From: JBHAEC01 sp041855385
GTDB lineage: Bacteria; Bacillota; Negativicutes; Veillonellales; Veillonellaceae
Direction of reading: 5' to 3'
NCBI GenBank assembly: GCA_041855385.1
Contig: JBHAEC010000077.1
Location: forward strand, 1 to 16,472
Length of the DNA stretch: 16,472 nucleotides
The notes below the pieces were generated by a model. It was not told the origin of the DNA. It saw only the letters and a list, made by a program, of their open reading frames with translations, and ran no database searches. Within the stretch, counting starts at the first letter, position 1; the number at the start of each line of letters is the position of its first letter. Shown piece by piece: positions 1 to 7,380 of the stretch. The translations under genes were made by a program, and so were the position numbers.

Positions 1-504
1 ACGGATAACATTAAAGTTACTCTTCAAAAAACGAATGGTGTATTGGATCACTACACATATATCAATTCTGACTTCCGTAATACCGGACTTGAGGCGGAAA
101 TGGCATATAAGGGAGAGAATGGATGGGGCTACCGTTTAGGTATGAACATTCAAAATCCGAAGGGAAAAGAAAGTGGAGATAATCCAAAAAAACCATATTG
201 GGATCGGGAGTTCGGAAGATTTCAACTCACGGGCGGTATCACCTATGAGAACGGACCGTGGACGAGTACAATTACGGCCAGCTATCTAGGAGAAAGAGTG
301 GGGGCTCCGTCCAGTGAACACTCTTTCCCGATAAAGCCATACCTGTTGACGAGCTGGAATACGACATATCGCTTTAATGATGCATCAAGTATTTCCTTGC
401 GTATTGATAATGTACTGGATCGCGAAGATATTGTTTCTAACTCCGGTTCGGACTATAGGTCGACTCCTTTAAACTTCCTTTTAACCTATCGTCATCAATT
501 TTAA
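1..504 (+). CDS. TonB-dependent outer-membrane receptor, C-terminal part (5' truncated)
   Basis: The reading frame is open from base 1 to the TAA at 502-504 (167 residues), so this is the end of a larger gene; the TTG at 43 is only an internal codon. The visible part looks like the last strands of a 22-strand beta-barrel: alternating aromatic/polar stretches (GWGYRLGMNI, FQLTGGITYE, TSTITASYLGER, LTSWNTTYRF), then the family-typical element SLRIDNVLDRED, and a final strand ending in a C-terminal Phe (LLTYRHQF), the usual BAM recognition end of outer-membrane proteins. The family imports siderophores, haem, cobalamin or similar ligands using TonB/ExbBD energy. The ligand cannot be told because the plug domain and most of the barrel lie outside the window. 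It is a separate transcription unit ending at the terminator at 525-563. Confidence 0.88.
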   Translation, partial: TDNIKVTLQKTNGVLDHYTYINSDFRNTGLEAEMAYKGENGWGYRLGMNIQNPKGKESGDNPKKPYWDREFGRFQLTGGITYENGPWTSTITASYLGERVGAPSSEHSFPIKPYLLTSWNTTYRFNDASSISLRIDNVLDREDIVSNSGSDYRSTPLNFLLTYRHQF

Positions 505-524
505 AAAAGAATAATATGAGATTG

Positions 525-563
525 TGTGCCCGGAGAATTGTTTTCTTCGGGCACATTTTTTGT
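525..563 (+). terminator. Rho-independent terminator of the receptor gene
   Basis: The arms 525-537 (TGTGCCCGGAGAA) and 543-555 (TTTTCTTCGGGCACA region) pair over 13 positions with one G-T wobble. The loop is 5 nt (538-542), and a run of six T follows at 556-561. It lies 20 bp after the receptor stop codon. Confidence 0.93.
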
Positions 564-611
564 TAAAGAAGAGCTTTTTCTTTTATAGGGTCGTCATTAT
601 ATATTCTGTAG

Positions 612-640
612 TTGAAGTAAAAAGGAAAATCATATAAAAT
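612..640 (+). promoter_or_regulatory. Predicted sigma-70 promoter of the trmL-ylbF-murB-typA unit
   Basis: The -35 is TTGAAG (612-617), the spacer is 17 bp, and the -10 is TAAAAT (635-640). It sits between the upstream terminator and the first gene, giving a leader of about 70 nt. The rest of 564-719 is AT-rich and shows no further structure that I can support. Confidence 0.6.
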
Positions 641-719
641 AGATTAGATAAAAGCCTGAATTATCGGCAAAATAATCAAAATATGATAGTGTTTAACAGC
701 AATGTAGTATGGTGATATT

Positions 720-1208
720 GTGGAAATTGTATTGGTAGAACCGGAGATACCGGGAAATACGGGAAATATTGCACGGCTCTGTGCCGCAAATCATATGACT
801 CTTCATTTGGTAAAGCCCTTGGGATTTTCTCTTGACAGCAAATACTTGAAGAGGGCCGGGCTTGATTATTGGCATCTTGTGGATGTTAAGGTTCATGAGA
901 ATATAGAGGAACTTTTTCGTGAATATAAAGATCGGCGGTTTTTCTTTGCCACTACGAAAGCTGTGCTCACGTATGCGGACATTTCGTATAGGCCCGGAGA
1001 TATGCTGGTTTTCGGAAAGGAAACAATGGGGCTTCCCGAAGAGTTGTTGGCCTCTTATAAAGATACCTGTATTCGAATTCCTATGATAGCAGAAGCACGG
1101 TCTCTGAATTTATCTAATGCAGTGGCGATTGTCGCCTATGAAGCAATGAGACAGTTAAATTTTCCGGATTTAAAGGAAACAGGCGGTTGGATTTCTCTGG
1201 AAAAATAA
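720..1208 (+). CDS. trmL: tRNA (cytidine/uridine-2'-O-)-methyltransferase TrmL (SPOUT family)
   Basis: This 162-residue protein is a full-length minimal SPOUT (SpoU/TrmH) methyltransferase; E. coli TrmL has 157 residues. It methylates the ribose 2'-OH of the wobble base 34 in tRNA-Leu isoacceptors using S-adenosylmethionine. The three SPOUT motifs are present: NTGNIARLCA near residues 13-22 (catalytic Arg), GKETMGLPEELL in the middle, and the C-terminal IPM...RSLNLSNAVAIVAYEA that forms the trefoil-knot SAM site. The start is a GTG at 720. An in-frame TAG at 705 rules out a longer form, and MEIVLVEPEIPGNTGN matches the family's N-terminus exactly. Only a weak GGTG element precedes it. It is the first gene of a probable operon with ylbF, 11 bp upstream of it. 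Confidence 0.93.
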   Translation: MEIVLVEPEIPGNTGNIARLCAANHMTLHLVKPLGFSLDSKYLKRAGLDYWHLVDVKVHENIEELFREYKDRRFFFATTKAVLTYADISYRPGDMLVFGKETMGLPEELLASYKDTCIRIPMIAEARSLNLSNAVAIVAYEAMRQLNFPDLKETGGWISLEK

Positions 1209-1219
1209 GGGAGGAAAAA

Positions 1220-1570
1220 ATGAATTACGATAAAGCTTATGAGTTAGCAAAAGCAATGAGAGAAAGCGATGAGTATAAGGCCTTGATGGAGGCTCAAAAA
1301 CTTGTGGAACAGGATGAGGCGTCTTTGGGTATGGTGCGCCAATTCTTAACCCAACAAGTACAGTGGGAATACGCAAAAATAGCACAGTCTGCGGATGAAG
1401 AGGAGCTTTTGAAGAAGCAAGAAGAATTGGTTTTATTGATAAATAATAATAGTCTTGCCAGAGAGTATTTGCAGGCCCATGTTCGTTGGTCTCAAATTTC
1501 TCAGGATATATATCGTATTATTAGTGAACCTATAACAGAAGGAATGAAGATTCTTGAAGAACGAAAATAA
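1220..1570 (+). CDS. YlbF/YheA-family protein
   Basis: This 116-residue, charged, all-helical protein (AYELAKAMRESDEYKALMEAQ..., then long Glu/Lys/Gln-rich helices and HVRWSQISQDIYRIISEPI) matches the YlbF/YmcA/YheA family (Com_YlbF). Its length is close to Bacillus YheA. YlbF and YmcA in B. subtilis, with YaaT, form a complex that acts with RNase Y in mRNA maturation and affects competence, sporulation and biofilm formation; the short members have no settled role. I chose ATG 1220 because AAGGGAGG (1207-1214) precedes it at the right distance; the frame stays open upstream to a TTG at 1187, but that start would overlap trmL. Its last 17 bases overlap murB, which suggests translational coupling. 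Confidence 0.85.
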   Translation: MNYDKAYELAKAMRESDEYKALMEAQKLVEQDEASLGMVRQFLTQQVQWEYAKIAQSADEEELLKKQEELVLLINNNSLAREYLQAHVRWSQISQDIYRIISEPITEGMKILEERK

Positions 1571-2480
1571 TTTTGCAACCCTTTATGAGGAGATTAAGCG
1601 AATCGTAGCCCCGGAGTGTGTGCGCTCTCAGGAGCCTATGAGCGCTCATACAACGTTTAAAATAGGGGGCCCCGCCGATATATTTGTAAGTCCAAAGACG
1701 GTCAATCAGTTGTGCCATGTGTTGGCGGTTATTCATGAAAAAAGTGCACCTTTAACTATACTGGGGTGTGGTTCTAATGTATTGGTACGGGATAGAGGGA
1801 TTCGCGGTGTGGTAGTGACCCTCTGTGAGATGAACGAGCCCTTGAGCGTTGTAGATACCGTTATTACAGCGCCGGCAGGTATAACACTTAAAGCGTTGTC
1901 GGAATTTGCCTGTGAGCAAGGTTTAACCGGTCTTGAGTTCGCCGTTGGGATCCCCGGCACTTTGGGTGGAGCCGTATTTATGAATGCGGGAGCTTATGAG
2001 GGCGAAATGAGTATGGTAGTTACGGAAGTGAGTGCCGCTACGCTCGAGGGAGAAATTAGGGTATATGAAAAAGACGAATTGGATTTTTCTTATCGACATA
2101 GCGTATTTCAGGATACGGGACATGTTATCAGTGTTGTGAAGTTGGCATTGAAAACAGGTGAGAAAGAAAAAATTCGCCAAAAGATGGATGAATTGACGGC
2201 AAAAAGAGAAAGCAAGCAGCCCCTTGAGATGCCGAGTGCCGGATCTACTTTTAAGCGTCCTCCCGGATATTATGCGGGAACTCTCATTGAACAAACCGGC
2301 CTTAAAGGTCTCAGTGTAGGGGGCGCACAAATTTCGGAAAAGCACGCAGGATTTGTAGTCAATAAAGGTGGAGCAACCGCAAAAGATGTACAGAATCTTA
2401 TCCGTGAGGTGCAACAAAAAATAAAGGATGTCCATAATGTTATATTGGAACCGGAGGTTCGCATTATTGGCGAGGAATAA
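1554..2480 (+). CDS. murB: UDP-N-acetylenolpyruvoylglucosamine reductase MurB
   Basis: MurB is the cytoplasmic flavoenzyme that reduces enolpyruvyl-UDP-GlcNAc to UDP-MurNAc with NADPH, the second committed step of peptidoglycan precursor synthesis. At 308 residues it is close to the 303-residue Bacillus (type II) form. Visible features are the N-terminal HTTFKIGGPAD, the FAD-binding GCGSNVLVRD (residues 71-80), GIPGTLGGAVFMNAGAYEGE, the catalytic PSAGSTFKRP with proton-donor Ser231, and the C-terminal LEPEVR with catalytic Glu301. The start is probably the TTG at 1554, inside the end of ylbF, with GAAGGA about 10 bp upstream. No in-frame ATG precedes the conserved core except the one just before SAHTTF, which would cut the usual N-terminal helix. 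Confidence 0.95.
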   Translation: MKNENNFATLYEEIKRIVAPECVRSQEPMSAHTTFKIGGPADIFVSPKTVNQLCHVLAVIHEKSAPLTILGCGSNVLVRDRGIRGVVVTLCEMNEPLSVVDTVITAPAGITLKALSEFACEQGLTGLEFAVGIPGTLGGAVFMNAGAYEGEMSMVVTEVSAATLEGEIRVYEKDELDFSYRHSVFQDTGHVISVVKLALKTGEKEKIRQKMDELTAKRESKQPLEMPSAGSTFKRPPGYYAGTLIEQTGLKGLSVGGAQISEKHAGFVVNKGGATAKDVQNLIREVQQKIKDVHNVILEPEVRIIGEE

Positions 2481-2492
2481 AAACAGATAAAA

Positions 2493-2525
2493 GGGGACAA
2501 GCCCCAACAGGTGCACATAGTGTGC
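2493..2525 (+). other. Two small hairpins in the murB-typA gap
   Basis: GGGG (2493-2496) pairs with CCCC (2502-2505), and GCACA (2513-2517) pairs with TGTGC (2521-2525) around a 3-nt loop. They end 5 bp before the typA ribosome binding site (TAGGAGG, 2531-2537). No T-run follows, so they are not a terminator. They may be an RNA-processing or translation-modulating element, or chance. Confidence 0.3.
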
Positions 2526-2541
2526 TCTTATAGGAGGAATA

Positions 2542-4362
2542 ATGATTCGCGAAGATATTCGTAATGTGGCAATTATTGCCCATGTTGATCATGGTAAAAC
2601 TACATTGGTAGATGCCATGTTAAAGCAAAGCCATATTTTTAGGGAAAATGAGAAGGTGGCAGAACGCGTAATGGATTCGAATGATTTGGAAAGAGAAAGG
2701 GGTATTACCATTCTTTCCAAAAATACGGCTGTTATGCATAAAGGAGTTAAGATAAACATTGTAGATACACCGGGACATGCGGACTTTGGTGGAGAAGTTG
2801 AGCGGGTGCTTAATATGGTGGACGGTGTACTTTTATTGGTAGATGCATTTGAAGGTCCTATGCCACAGACGAAGTATGTGCTAAGAAAGGCGCTTGAACA
2901 AAAACTTAAACCCATCGTTGTTATCAATAAAATTGATCGCCCCGATCAACGGGTTCGTGAAGTAGAGGATGAAGTGTTGGAACTATTTATGGAGCTTGAG
3001 GCAGATGATTCGCAACTGGACTTTCCCGTTGTATATGCGTCGGCGCGCTCCGGACTGGCGAAAACCCGTATGGAAGACGAGGCTGTAGATTTAGAGCCCT
3101 TATTTCAGGTACTCCTTAAGGAAATCCCTGCCCCAAAAGGAGATGTGGAGGGGCCCTTACAGTTTATGGTTACCACATTAGATTATGATGATTATGTGGG
3201 CAAGATAGCGGTAGGGCGTATCGTTCGGGGAAAAATGAAGAGCGGTCAGCCTGTTACTATCTTGAATGGTGAAAGCATAAGGAAGTCCAAAATAGGGCGA
3301 CTTTATACCTATGAAGGGTTAAAACGTATTGAGGCGGAAGAAGCAGGATGTGGGGATATCGTTGCCTTTATCGGCGTTGAGGACATAAATATAGGGGAGA
3401 CTGTGGCAGATCTTGAAAACCCTGAAGCATTGCCTACGATAAATATTGATGAACCAACCCTTTCCATGGTATTTTCTGTAAACAATTCTCCCTTTGCAGG
3501 TCGGGAAGGAGATTTTGTAACCAGTCGGCACCTGAGAGACCGACTTTTTAAAGAGGTGCAGACTAATGTATCTATGCGTGTGGAGGAAACGGATTCTCCG
3601 GATTCCTTTAAAGTGTCCGGACGCGGAGAGCTTCATTTAGCGATTCTTATTGAAACAATGCGACGTGAAGGGTATGAACTGCAGGTAGGAAAACCGAAGG
3701 TAATATATAAACGCATAAATAATCAGCTCTGCGAACCGCTTGAACACTTGTCTATAGATGTACCTCAGGAATTTATGGGATCTGTCATGGAAAACTTGGG
3801 CGTTCGTAAGGCGGAACTGGTTAACATGACGGAAATAGCGGGTTACTTGAGGATGGAATTTATTATTCCTGCTCGCGGATTAATAGGATTTAGATCGCAG
3901 TTCTTGACGAGCACGAAGGGCAACGGAATCATGCATCATGTATTTCATGGATATGCTCCATTTAAAGGCGAAATTCCGAGTCGTACGCGAGGTGCACTTG
4001 TAGCCTTTGAAGATGGGGAAACAACACCGTATGGCTTAAATGGCGTACAGGATCGTGGAACATTGTTTATCGGTGCCGGCGAAGCGGTATACACGGGAAT
4101 GGTAATCGGAGAAAATGCCAGAGAATTGGATATGGATGTGAATCCATGTAAGAAAAAGCATGTTACTAATATGCGCTCGAGCTCGGCGGATGAAGCGGTT
4201 CGGTTAACGCCACCGCGAATTTTCAGCTTAGAACAGGCTCTTGAGTGGATCAATGATGATGAGTTAGTTGAAGTTACACCTAAAAGTATCCGAATGAGAA
4301 AGGCGATTTTAGATCGCAATGCCCGTGCAAAAGCGAGAAAAGAAAGCAGTAATTTAGGCTGA
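2542..4362 (+). CDS. typA: Ribosome-associated translational GTPase TypA/BipA
   Basis: TypA/BipA is an EF-G-like GTPase that binds 70S ribosomes and supports 50S assembly and stress growth, especially in the cold. The 606-residue length is normal for the family. The GTPase domain carries G1 AHVDHGKTTL (13-22), the switch I stretch ERERGITI, G3 DTPGHADFGGEV (from 75) and G4 NKID (129-132). Then come the beta-barrel domain II (about 205-290), the EF-G-III/V-like domains (SVNNSPFAGREG..., SGRGELHLAILIETMRREG) and the BipA-specific C-terminal domain (RSSSADEAVRLTPPRIFSLEQALEWI, DELVEVTPKSIRMRK). The start ATG has TAGGAGG 5 bp upstream. It lies 61 bp after murB with no terminator between, so it is probably the last gene of that operon. 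Confidence 0.97.
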   Translation: MIREDIRNVAIIAHVDHGKTTLVDAMLKQSHIFRENEKVAERVMDSNDLERERGITILSKNTAVMHKGVKINIVDTPGHADFGGEVERVLNMVDGVLLLVDAFEGPMPQTKYVLRKALEQKLKPIVVINKIDRPDQRVREVEDEVLELFMELEADDSQLDFPVVYASARSGLAKTRMEDEAVDLEPLFQVLLKEIPAPKGDVEGPLQFMVTTLDYDDYVGKIAVGRIVRGKMKSGQPVTILNGESIRKSKIGRLYTYEGLKRIEAEEAGCGDIVAFIGVEDINIGETVADLENPEALPTINIDEPTLSMVFSVNNSPFAGREGDFVTSRHLRDRLFKEVQTNVSMRVEETDSPDSFKVSGRGELHLAILIETMRREGYELQVGKPKVIYKRINNQLCEPLEHLSIDVPQEFMGSVMENLGVRKAELVNMTEIAGYLRMEFIIPARGLIGFRSQFLTSTKGNGIMHHVFHGYAPFKGEIPSRTRGALVAFEDGETTPYGLNGVQDRGTLFIGAGEAVYTGMVIGENARELDMDVNPCKKKHVTNMRSSSADEAVRLTPPRIFSLEQALEWINDDELVEVTPKSIRMRKAILDRNARAKARKESSNLG

Positions 4363-4394
4363 TGAAGCAGTAAAACAGAGTAGAAACATATAAA

Positions 4395-4475
4395 GCCCTC
4401 CCTTGACGCTCTTTGTGTGACCATATTTTTGGCAATAAAATCTGCGTTTTAAGGAGGGCATATTTTATTCTTTTT
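4395..4475 (+). terminator. Probable end of the typA transcript: long stem-loop
   Basis: GCCCTCCcTT (4395-4404) pairs with AAGGAGGGC (4451-4459), with one bulged C. Inside it, ACGC (4406-4409) pairs with GCGT (4444-4447). A T-rich tract (ATATTTTATTCTTTTTCT) follows. The enclosed loop is over 30 nt, unusually large for a simple intrinsic terminator, so it may instead be a structured 3' UTR. Confidence 0.45.
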
Positions 4476-4501
4476 CTCTATATTTTTTATAGAAAATAAT
4501 A

Positions 4502-4507
4502 TATAAT
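4502..4507 (+). promoter_or_regulatory. Possible -10 element upstream of the carboxyltransferase gene
   Basis: A perfect TATAAT lies about 80 bp before the start codon in a very AT-rich stretch. No convincing -35 sits 16-18 bp upstream, so the call rests on the hexamer and on the need for a promoter after the typA terminator. Confidence 0.3.
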
Positions 4508-4588
4508 CACTGTATACAAAATACATTATAGAATTTAGAAGCTAGAATGTTAGATACATAGGTTATTGGTTTTATGAGGTGAAAGAAG

Positions 4589-5941
4589 ATGACAAACAAA
4601 CGAGTTCGTATTGTTGAAACGGTGCTTCGCGACGGACATCAATCGGTCTTGGCTACACGTATGAGAACAAGGCATATGATTCCTATTTTGGAAGCTCTTG
4701 ATGAAATTGGCTATGAAGCATTGGAATGCTGGGGTGGAGCTACCTTTGACAGTGCTATTCGCTTTTTGGATGAAAGTCCGTGGGAACGCCTTCGTGAAAT
4801 TAAAGCACGGGTGAAAAAGACCCCTTTGCAAATGTTGTTAAGAGGACAAAATGTTTTGGGGTATAAACACTACTCCGATGATGTGGTACATGACTTCATC
4901 TTTAAGGCGGTAGAGAATGGGATGGATCGCATTCGTATTTTTGATGCCTTAAACGATACGCGAAATATGGAAGCTTCCATTCGCTTTGCAAAAGAGGCAG
5001 GCGCACATGTTCAGGGTGCCATGGTATATACCATAAGCCCTGTTCACACGGATGAAAACTTTATAAAAGTAGCACAGGAGCTTGTAGATATGGGCGTTCA
5101 TTCCTTGTGTATTAAGGATATGTCCGGCCTTATGGCACCTTATGATGCGGAAAAGTTGGTTAAATCATTGAAAGAGCGATTTGATCTTCCTCTCGATGTG
5201 CATAGTCACTTTACGACAGGCTTGGCAAATATGACATATCTAAAAGCGGTAGAAGCAGGGGCAGATATCATCGATACAGCTCTCAGTCCGTTTGCTTTTG
5301 CTACGTCTCAGCCTGCAACAGAATCAATGGCTATTACCTTCGCAGGCACTCCATACGATACGGGACTTAATGTTGACGCTCTTAACGCAGCAGCATCTTA
5401 TTTTAGAAAAGTACGGGACGAAATCATGGAAGAGTTCAAGATTCCTCTTACTACGGATGTACTACCGGAAGTGCGTAAGTACCAAATTCCCGGAGGTATG
5501 TTGAGTAACACGAGAAATCAGCTACGTGAATTCGGCATTGAGGAAAAATTCTTTGATGTACTTGATGAAATGCCTCAAGTACGAGCAGACTTAGGGTTCC
5601 CTCCACTGGTAACGCCTACCAGTCAAATTGTTGGAACTATGGCGATGATGAATGTTGTAATGGGCGAACGCTACAAGATGACACCGAATGAGATTAAGGA
5701 TTTGGTGCGCGGTAAATATGGTCGCCTTCCGGCTGAAATTCCTACAGAGATTAAGGAAAAAATCATTGGCGGAGAAGAGCCGATTACGTATCGTCCGGCA
5801 GATGATATTGCCCCTCAAATGGATATTTTGCGCGAAGAGTTGGCTCAAAAAGGCTATAAAAATATTACGGAAGAGAATGTATTAAGTTATGCCATCTTCC
5901 CGGATGTAGCACTACAATACTTTGAAAAGCATAACAGATAA
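4589..5941 (+). CDS. Biotin-dependent carboxyltransferase: oxaloacetate decarboxylase alpha / pyruvate carboxylase B type, no biotin domain
   Basis: The 450 residues form a complete carboxyltransferase TIM barrel plus the PYC/OADA C-terminal region, which moves CO2 between oxaloacetate (or pyruvate) and carboxybiotin. Metal and active-site elements are present: LRDGHQS with Asp15, RGQN at 85-88, KDMSG with Lys176 (the residue carbamylated in the transcarboxylase 5S family) and HSHF with ligands His205 and His207. Full OadA proteins (about 590 residues) end in a Pro/Ala linker and an MKM biotinyl domain; here the protein stops at EKHNR before that region. The biotin carrier must therefore be a separate protein, as in several Negativicutes decarboxylases. 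Oxaloacetate decarboxylase alpha, PycB and transcarboxylase 5S cannot be told apart from the sequence alone. The ATG has GAGGTG 7 bp upstream. It is a single-gene unit, and citDEF 9 kb downstream would supply oxaloacetate. Confidence 0.88.
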   Translation: MTNKRVRIVETVLRDGHQSVLATRMRTRHMIPILEALDEIGYEALECWGGATFDSAIRFLDESPWERLREIKARVKKTPLQMLLRGQNVLGYKHYSDDVVHDFIFKAVENGMDRIRIFDALNDTRNMEASIRFAKEAGAHVQGAMVYTISPVHTDENFIKVAQELVDMGVHSLCIKDMSGLMAPYDAEKLVKSLKERFDLPLDVHSHFTTGLANMTYLKAVEAGADIIDTALSPFAFATSQPATESMAITFAGTPYDTGLNVDALNAAASYFRKVRDEIMEEFKIPLTTDVLPEVRKYQIPGGMLSNTRNQLREFGIEEKFFDVLDEMPQVRADLGFPPLVTPTSQIVGTMAMMNVVMGERYKMTPNEIKDLVRGKYGRLPAEIPTEIKEKIIGGEEPITYRPADDIAPQMDILREELAQKGYKNITEENVLSYAIFPDVALQYFEKHNR

Positions 5942-5945
5942 CATA

Positions 5946-5982
5946 AAAAAGAAGCGACACTCCACAGAGGTCGCTTCTTTTT
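5946..5982. terminator. Bidirectional terminator between the convergent carboxyltransferase and MFS genes
   Basis: AAAAAGAAGCGAC (5946-5958) pairs perfectly with GTCGCTTCTTTTT (5970-5982), and CTC/GAG (5960-5962, 5967-5969) extends the stem. A-runs on one side and T-runs on the other give a U-tract in either direction. A small second hairpin, TACAC-GAA-GTGTA, lies at 5986-5998. Confidence 0.93.
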
Positions 5983-6019
5983 ACGTACACGAAGTGTAGA
6001 GCACGAAAAGAAATAGGCA

Positions 6020-7201
6020 TTATTCTTTTAATTTATAATATGCCCACAGGCCGTTTAAAATAAATAAAAGACCGGTGCCCCAAAAGAGCGCTTCAAAGCC
6101 GAAAGCTCCCACAACTATTGCTCCGCCGACGGCACCTAAAAAAGATCCTATAAACTGAGTGCTTCCATTATAAGAGAAGACCTGCCCGATATATTCTTTG
6201 GGAGTATGTGTAGAGAGGAAGGCGTTAATGGAGGGGAGAAGGCCGCCATACCCAAGGCCGATCAGGAAACGGAGCACACAGAGTTGATAAATATCGGTCA
6301 TGTACATGTGGGGAATGGTGAGTAGGCCTACATACAAAAGGGAATACAGAAATACTTTTCTGGCACCTATCTTGTCGATTAAGCGGCCAAGGTAGGTACT
6401 GCTGAGCATTTGTGCGATGCCTGTGATAGAAAAAACAAGACCGGAAATAAAAGCGATCTGTTCATGATCAGATGGTAGAAGCTGTGCTACAAAGATGGTG
6501 AGGACGGGTTGCAAGGACATGAAGGCCATAGCATAAATAAAAGTGGAAGCCGCCATGGTGAGAAGCTTATCAAAATGCTCTAAGTTGCGTCTAAGCACGG
6601 AAAATCCTTGCTTAATCTTTTCTTTCGGAGGAACATACGTTTCGTGGATGAAAAATAGGGTAAGAAGAAAGGCGAGAAATAGCAAAAAAGCAATGATAAA
6701 AAAACTGTTGCTGATGCCAAACAGTCCAGCCAAATAACCGCCGATTAGCGGACCGACCAAAGATCCACAGACATTGGCTGAGGCTAAAAGACCTAAGGCC
6801 CAACCGGAATGTTCCTTGGGAGATTCTGTGGCGATAAGGGCGATGGATCCGGAATAAAATCCTGAAATTAACCCTTGTGCGGCACGACATAGTACCAGCT
6901 GTTCGGGAGATGTGACAAAGCCCATGAGCGTACTCGTAATCATCATTCCGAAGCTGGCGCGCAACAGAGTCAGTTTGCGTCCTTTGCGATCCGAGAGGCG
7001 CCCCCAAAAGGGAGATACGACGGCAATTGTTATATAGGTTATCCCCATTGCAAGTCCCGACCACCAAGCTATAGATTCTTGTGAAGTTACTCCCAGTTCT
7101 GACATATAGAGGGGGAGAATGGGAGCTATTTGACTGAGTCCCATTCCGGTTAGGAAAACACCGAATAAGGATACATAAAGGGTTCGTTTCCAAGGTTCCA
7201 T
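6020..7201 (-). CDS. mdtG: MFS multidrug efflux transporter, MdtG-like
   Basis: This 393-residue protein has about 12 hydrophobic segments and belongs to the major facilitator superfamily, drug:H+ antiporter group. The N-terminal half closely follows E. coli MdtG (YceE): WKR-L, FLTGMGLS, PILPLYMSELGV, WWSGLAMGIT, SPFWGRLSDRKGRKLTLLR (motif A at 67-76), RAAQGLISGF, HSGWALGLL and GPLIGGYLAGLFG. A second motif A-like loop (LGRLIDKIGARKVF) opens the second half. MdtG confers fosfomycin and deoxycholate resistance when overexpressed in E. coli; the substrate here is unknown. The start is ATG at 7199-7201 with a weak AAGAAAG upstream. It is the only minus-strand gene, is transcribed alone, and is divergent from the SulP gene. 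Confidence 0.88.
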   Translation of the reverse strand: MEPWKRTLYVSLFGVFLTGMGLSQIAPILPLYMSELGVTSQESIAWWSGLAMGITYITIAVVSPFWGRLSDRKGRKLTLLRASFGMMITSTLMGFVTSPEQLVLCRAAQGLISGFYSGSIALIATESPKEHSGWALGLLASANVCGSLVGPLIGGYLAGLFGISNSFFIIAFLLFLAFLLTLFFIHETYVPPKEKIKQGFSVLRRNLEHFDKLLTMAASTFIYAMAFMSLQPVLTIFVAQLLPSDHEQIAFISGLVFSITGIAQMLSSTYLGRLIDKIGARKVFLYSLLYVGLLTIPHMYMTDIYQLCVLRFLIGLGYGGLLPSINAFLSTHTPKEYIGQVFSYNGSTQFIGSFLGAVGGAIVVGAFGFEALFWGTGLLFILNGLWAYYKLKE

Positions 7202-7220
7202 AGATATACTTTCTTTTAAT

Positions 7221-7250
7221 ATAGTAAAATATTTTCTTTACATAGTGCAA
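7221..7250 (-). promoter_or_regulatory. Predicted promoter of the MFS gene
   Basis: On the minus strand the -35 is TTGCAC (7250-7245), the spacer is 18 bp and the -10 is TACTAT (7226-7221). That gives a leader of about 12 nt before the start at 7201. Confidence 0.45.
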
Positions 7251-7301
7251 AACAGAATCGTTTATAATGGTAGTGTAACACGAGGAAGCGAGAAAGTCAT
7301 C

Positions 7302-7330
7302 TTGAAGAACAAAGAAGAAGCGTATATAAT
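7302..7330 (+). promoter_or_regulatory. Predicted sigma-70 promoter of the SulP gene
   Basis: The -35 is TTGAAG (7302-7307), the spacer is 17 bp and the -10 is a perfect TATAAT (7325-7330), about 43 bp upstream of the start codon. The -35 is identical to that of the trmL promoter at 612. Confidence 0.7.
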
Positions 7331-7380
7331 CGAGGTATTAGTTTATTGAAGAGAGTATCGCAAAGGAAGAGAGGCTATTG

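Noticed and set aside
1923..2516. Long minus-strand reading frame opposite murB (197 codons)
   Set aside because: It is antisense to a clearly conserved gene and has a low-complexity, Cys/Phe-rich translation with no recognisable domain.
6612..7250. Minus-strand reading frame of 212 codons overlapping the MFS gene in another frame
   Set aside because: It is a shadow of the MFS coding sequence; the translation has no family features.
7263..7268. Second TATAAT in the MFS-SulP gap
   Set aside because: The nearest -35-like hexamer (TTTACA, 7237-7242) is 20 bp away, which is too far; the promoter at 7302-7330 is much better.
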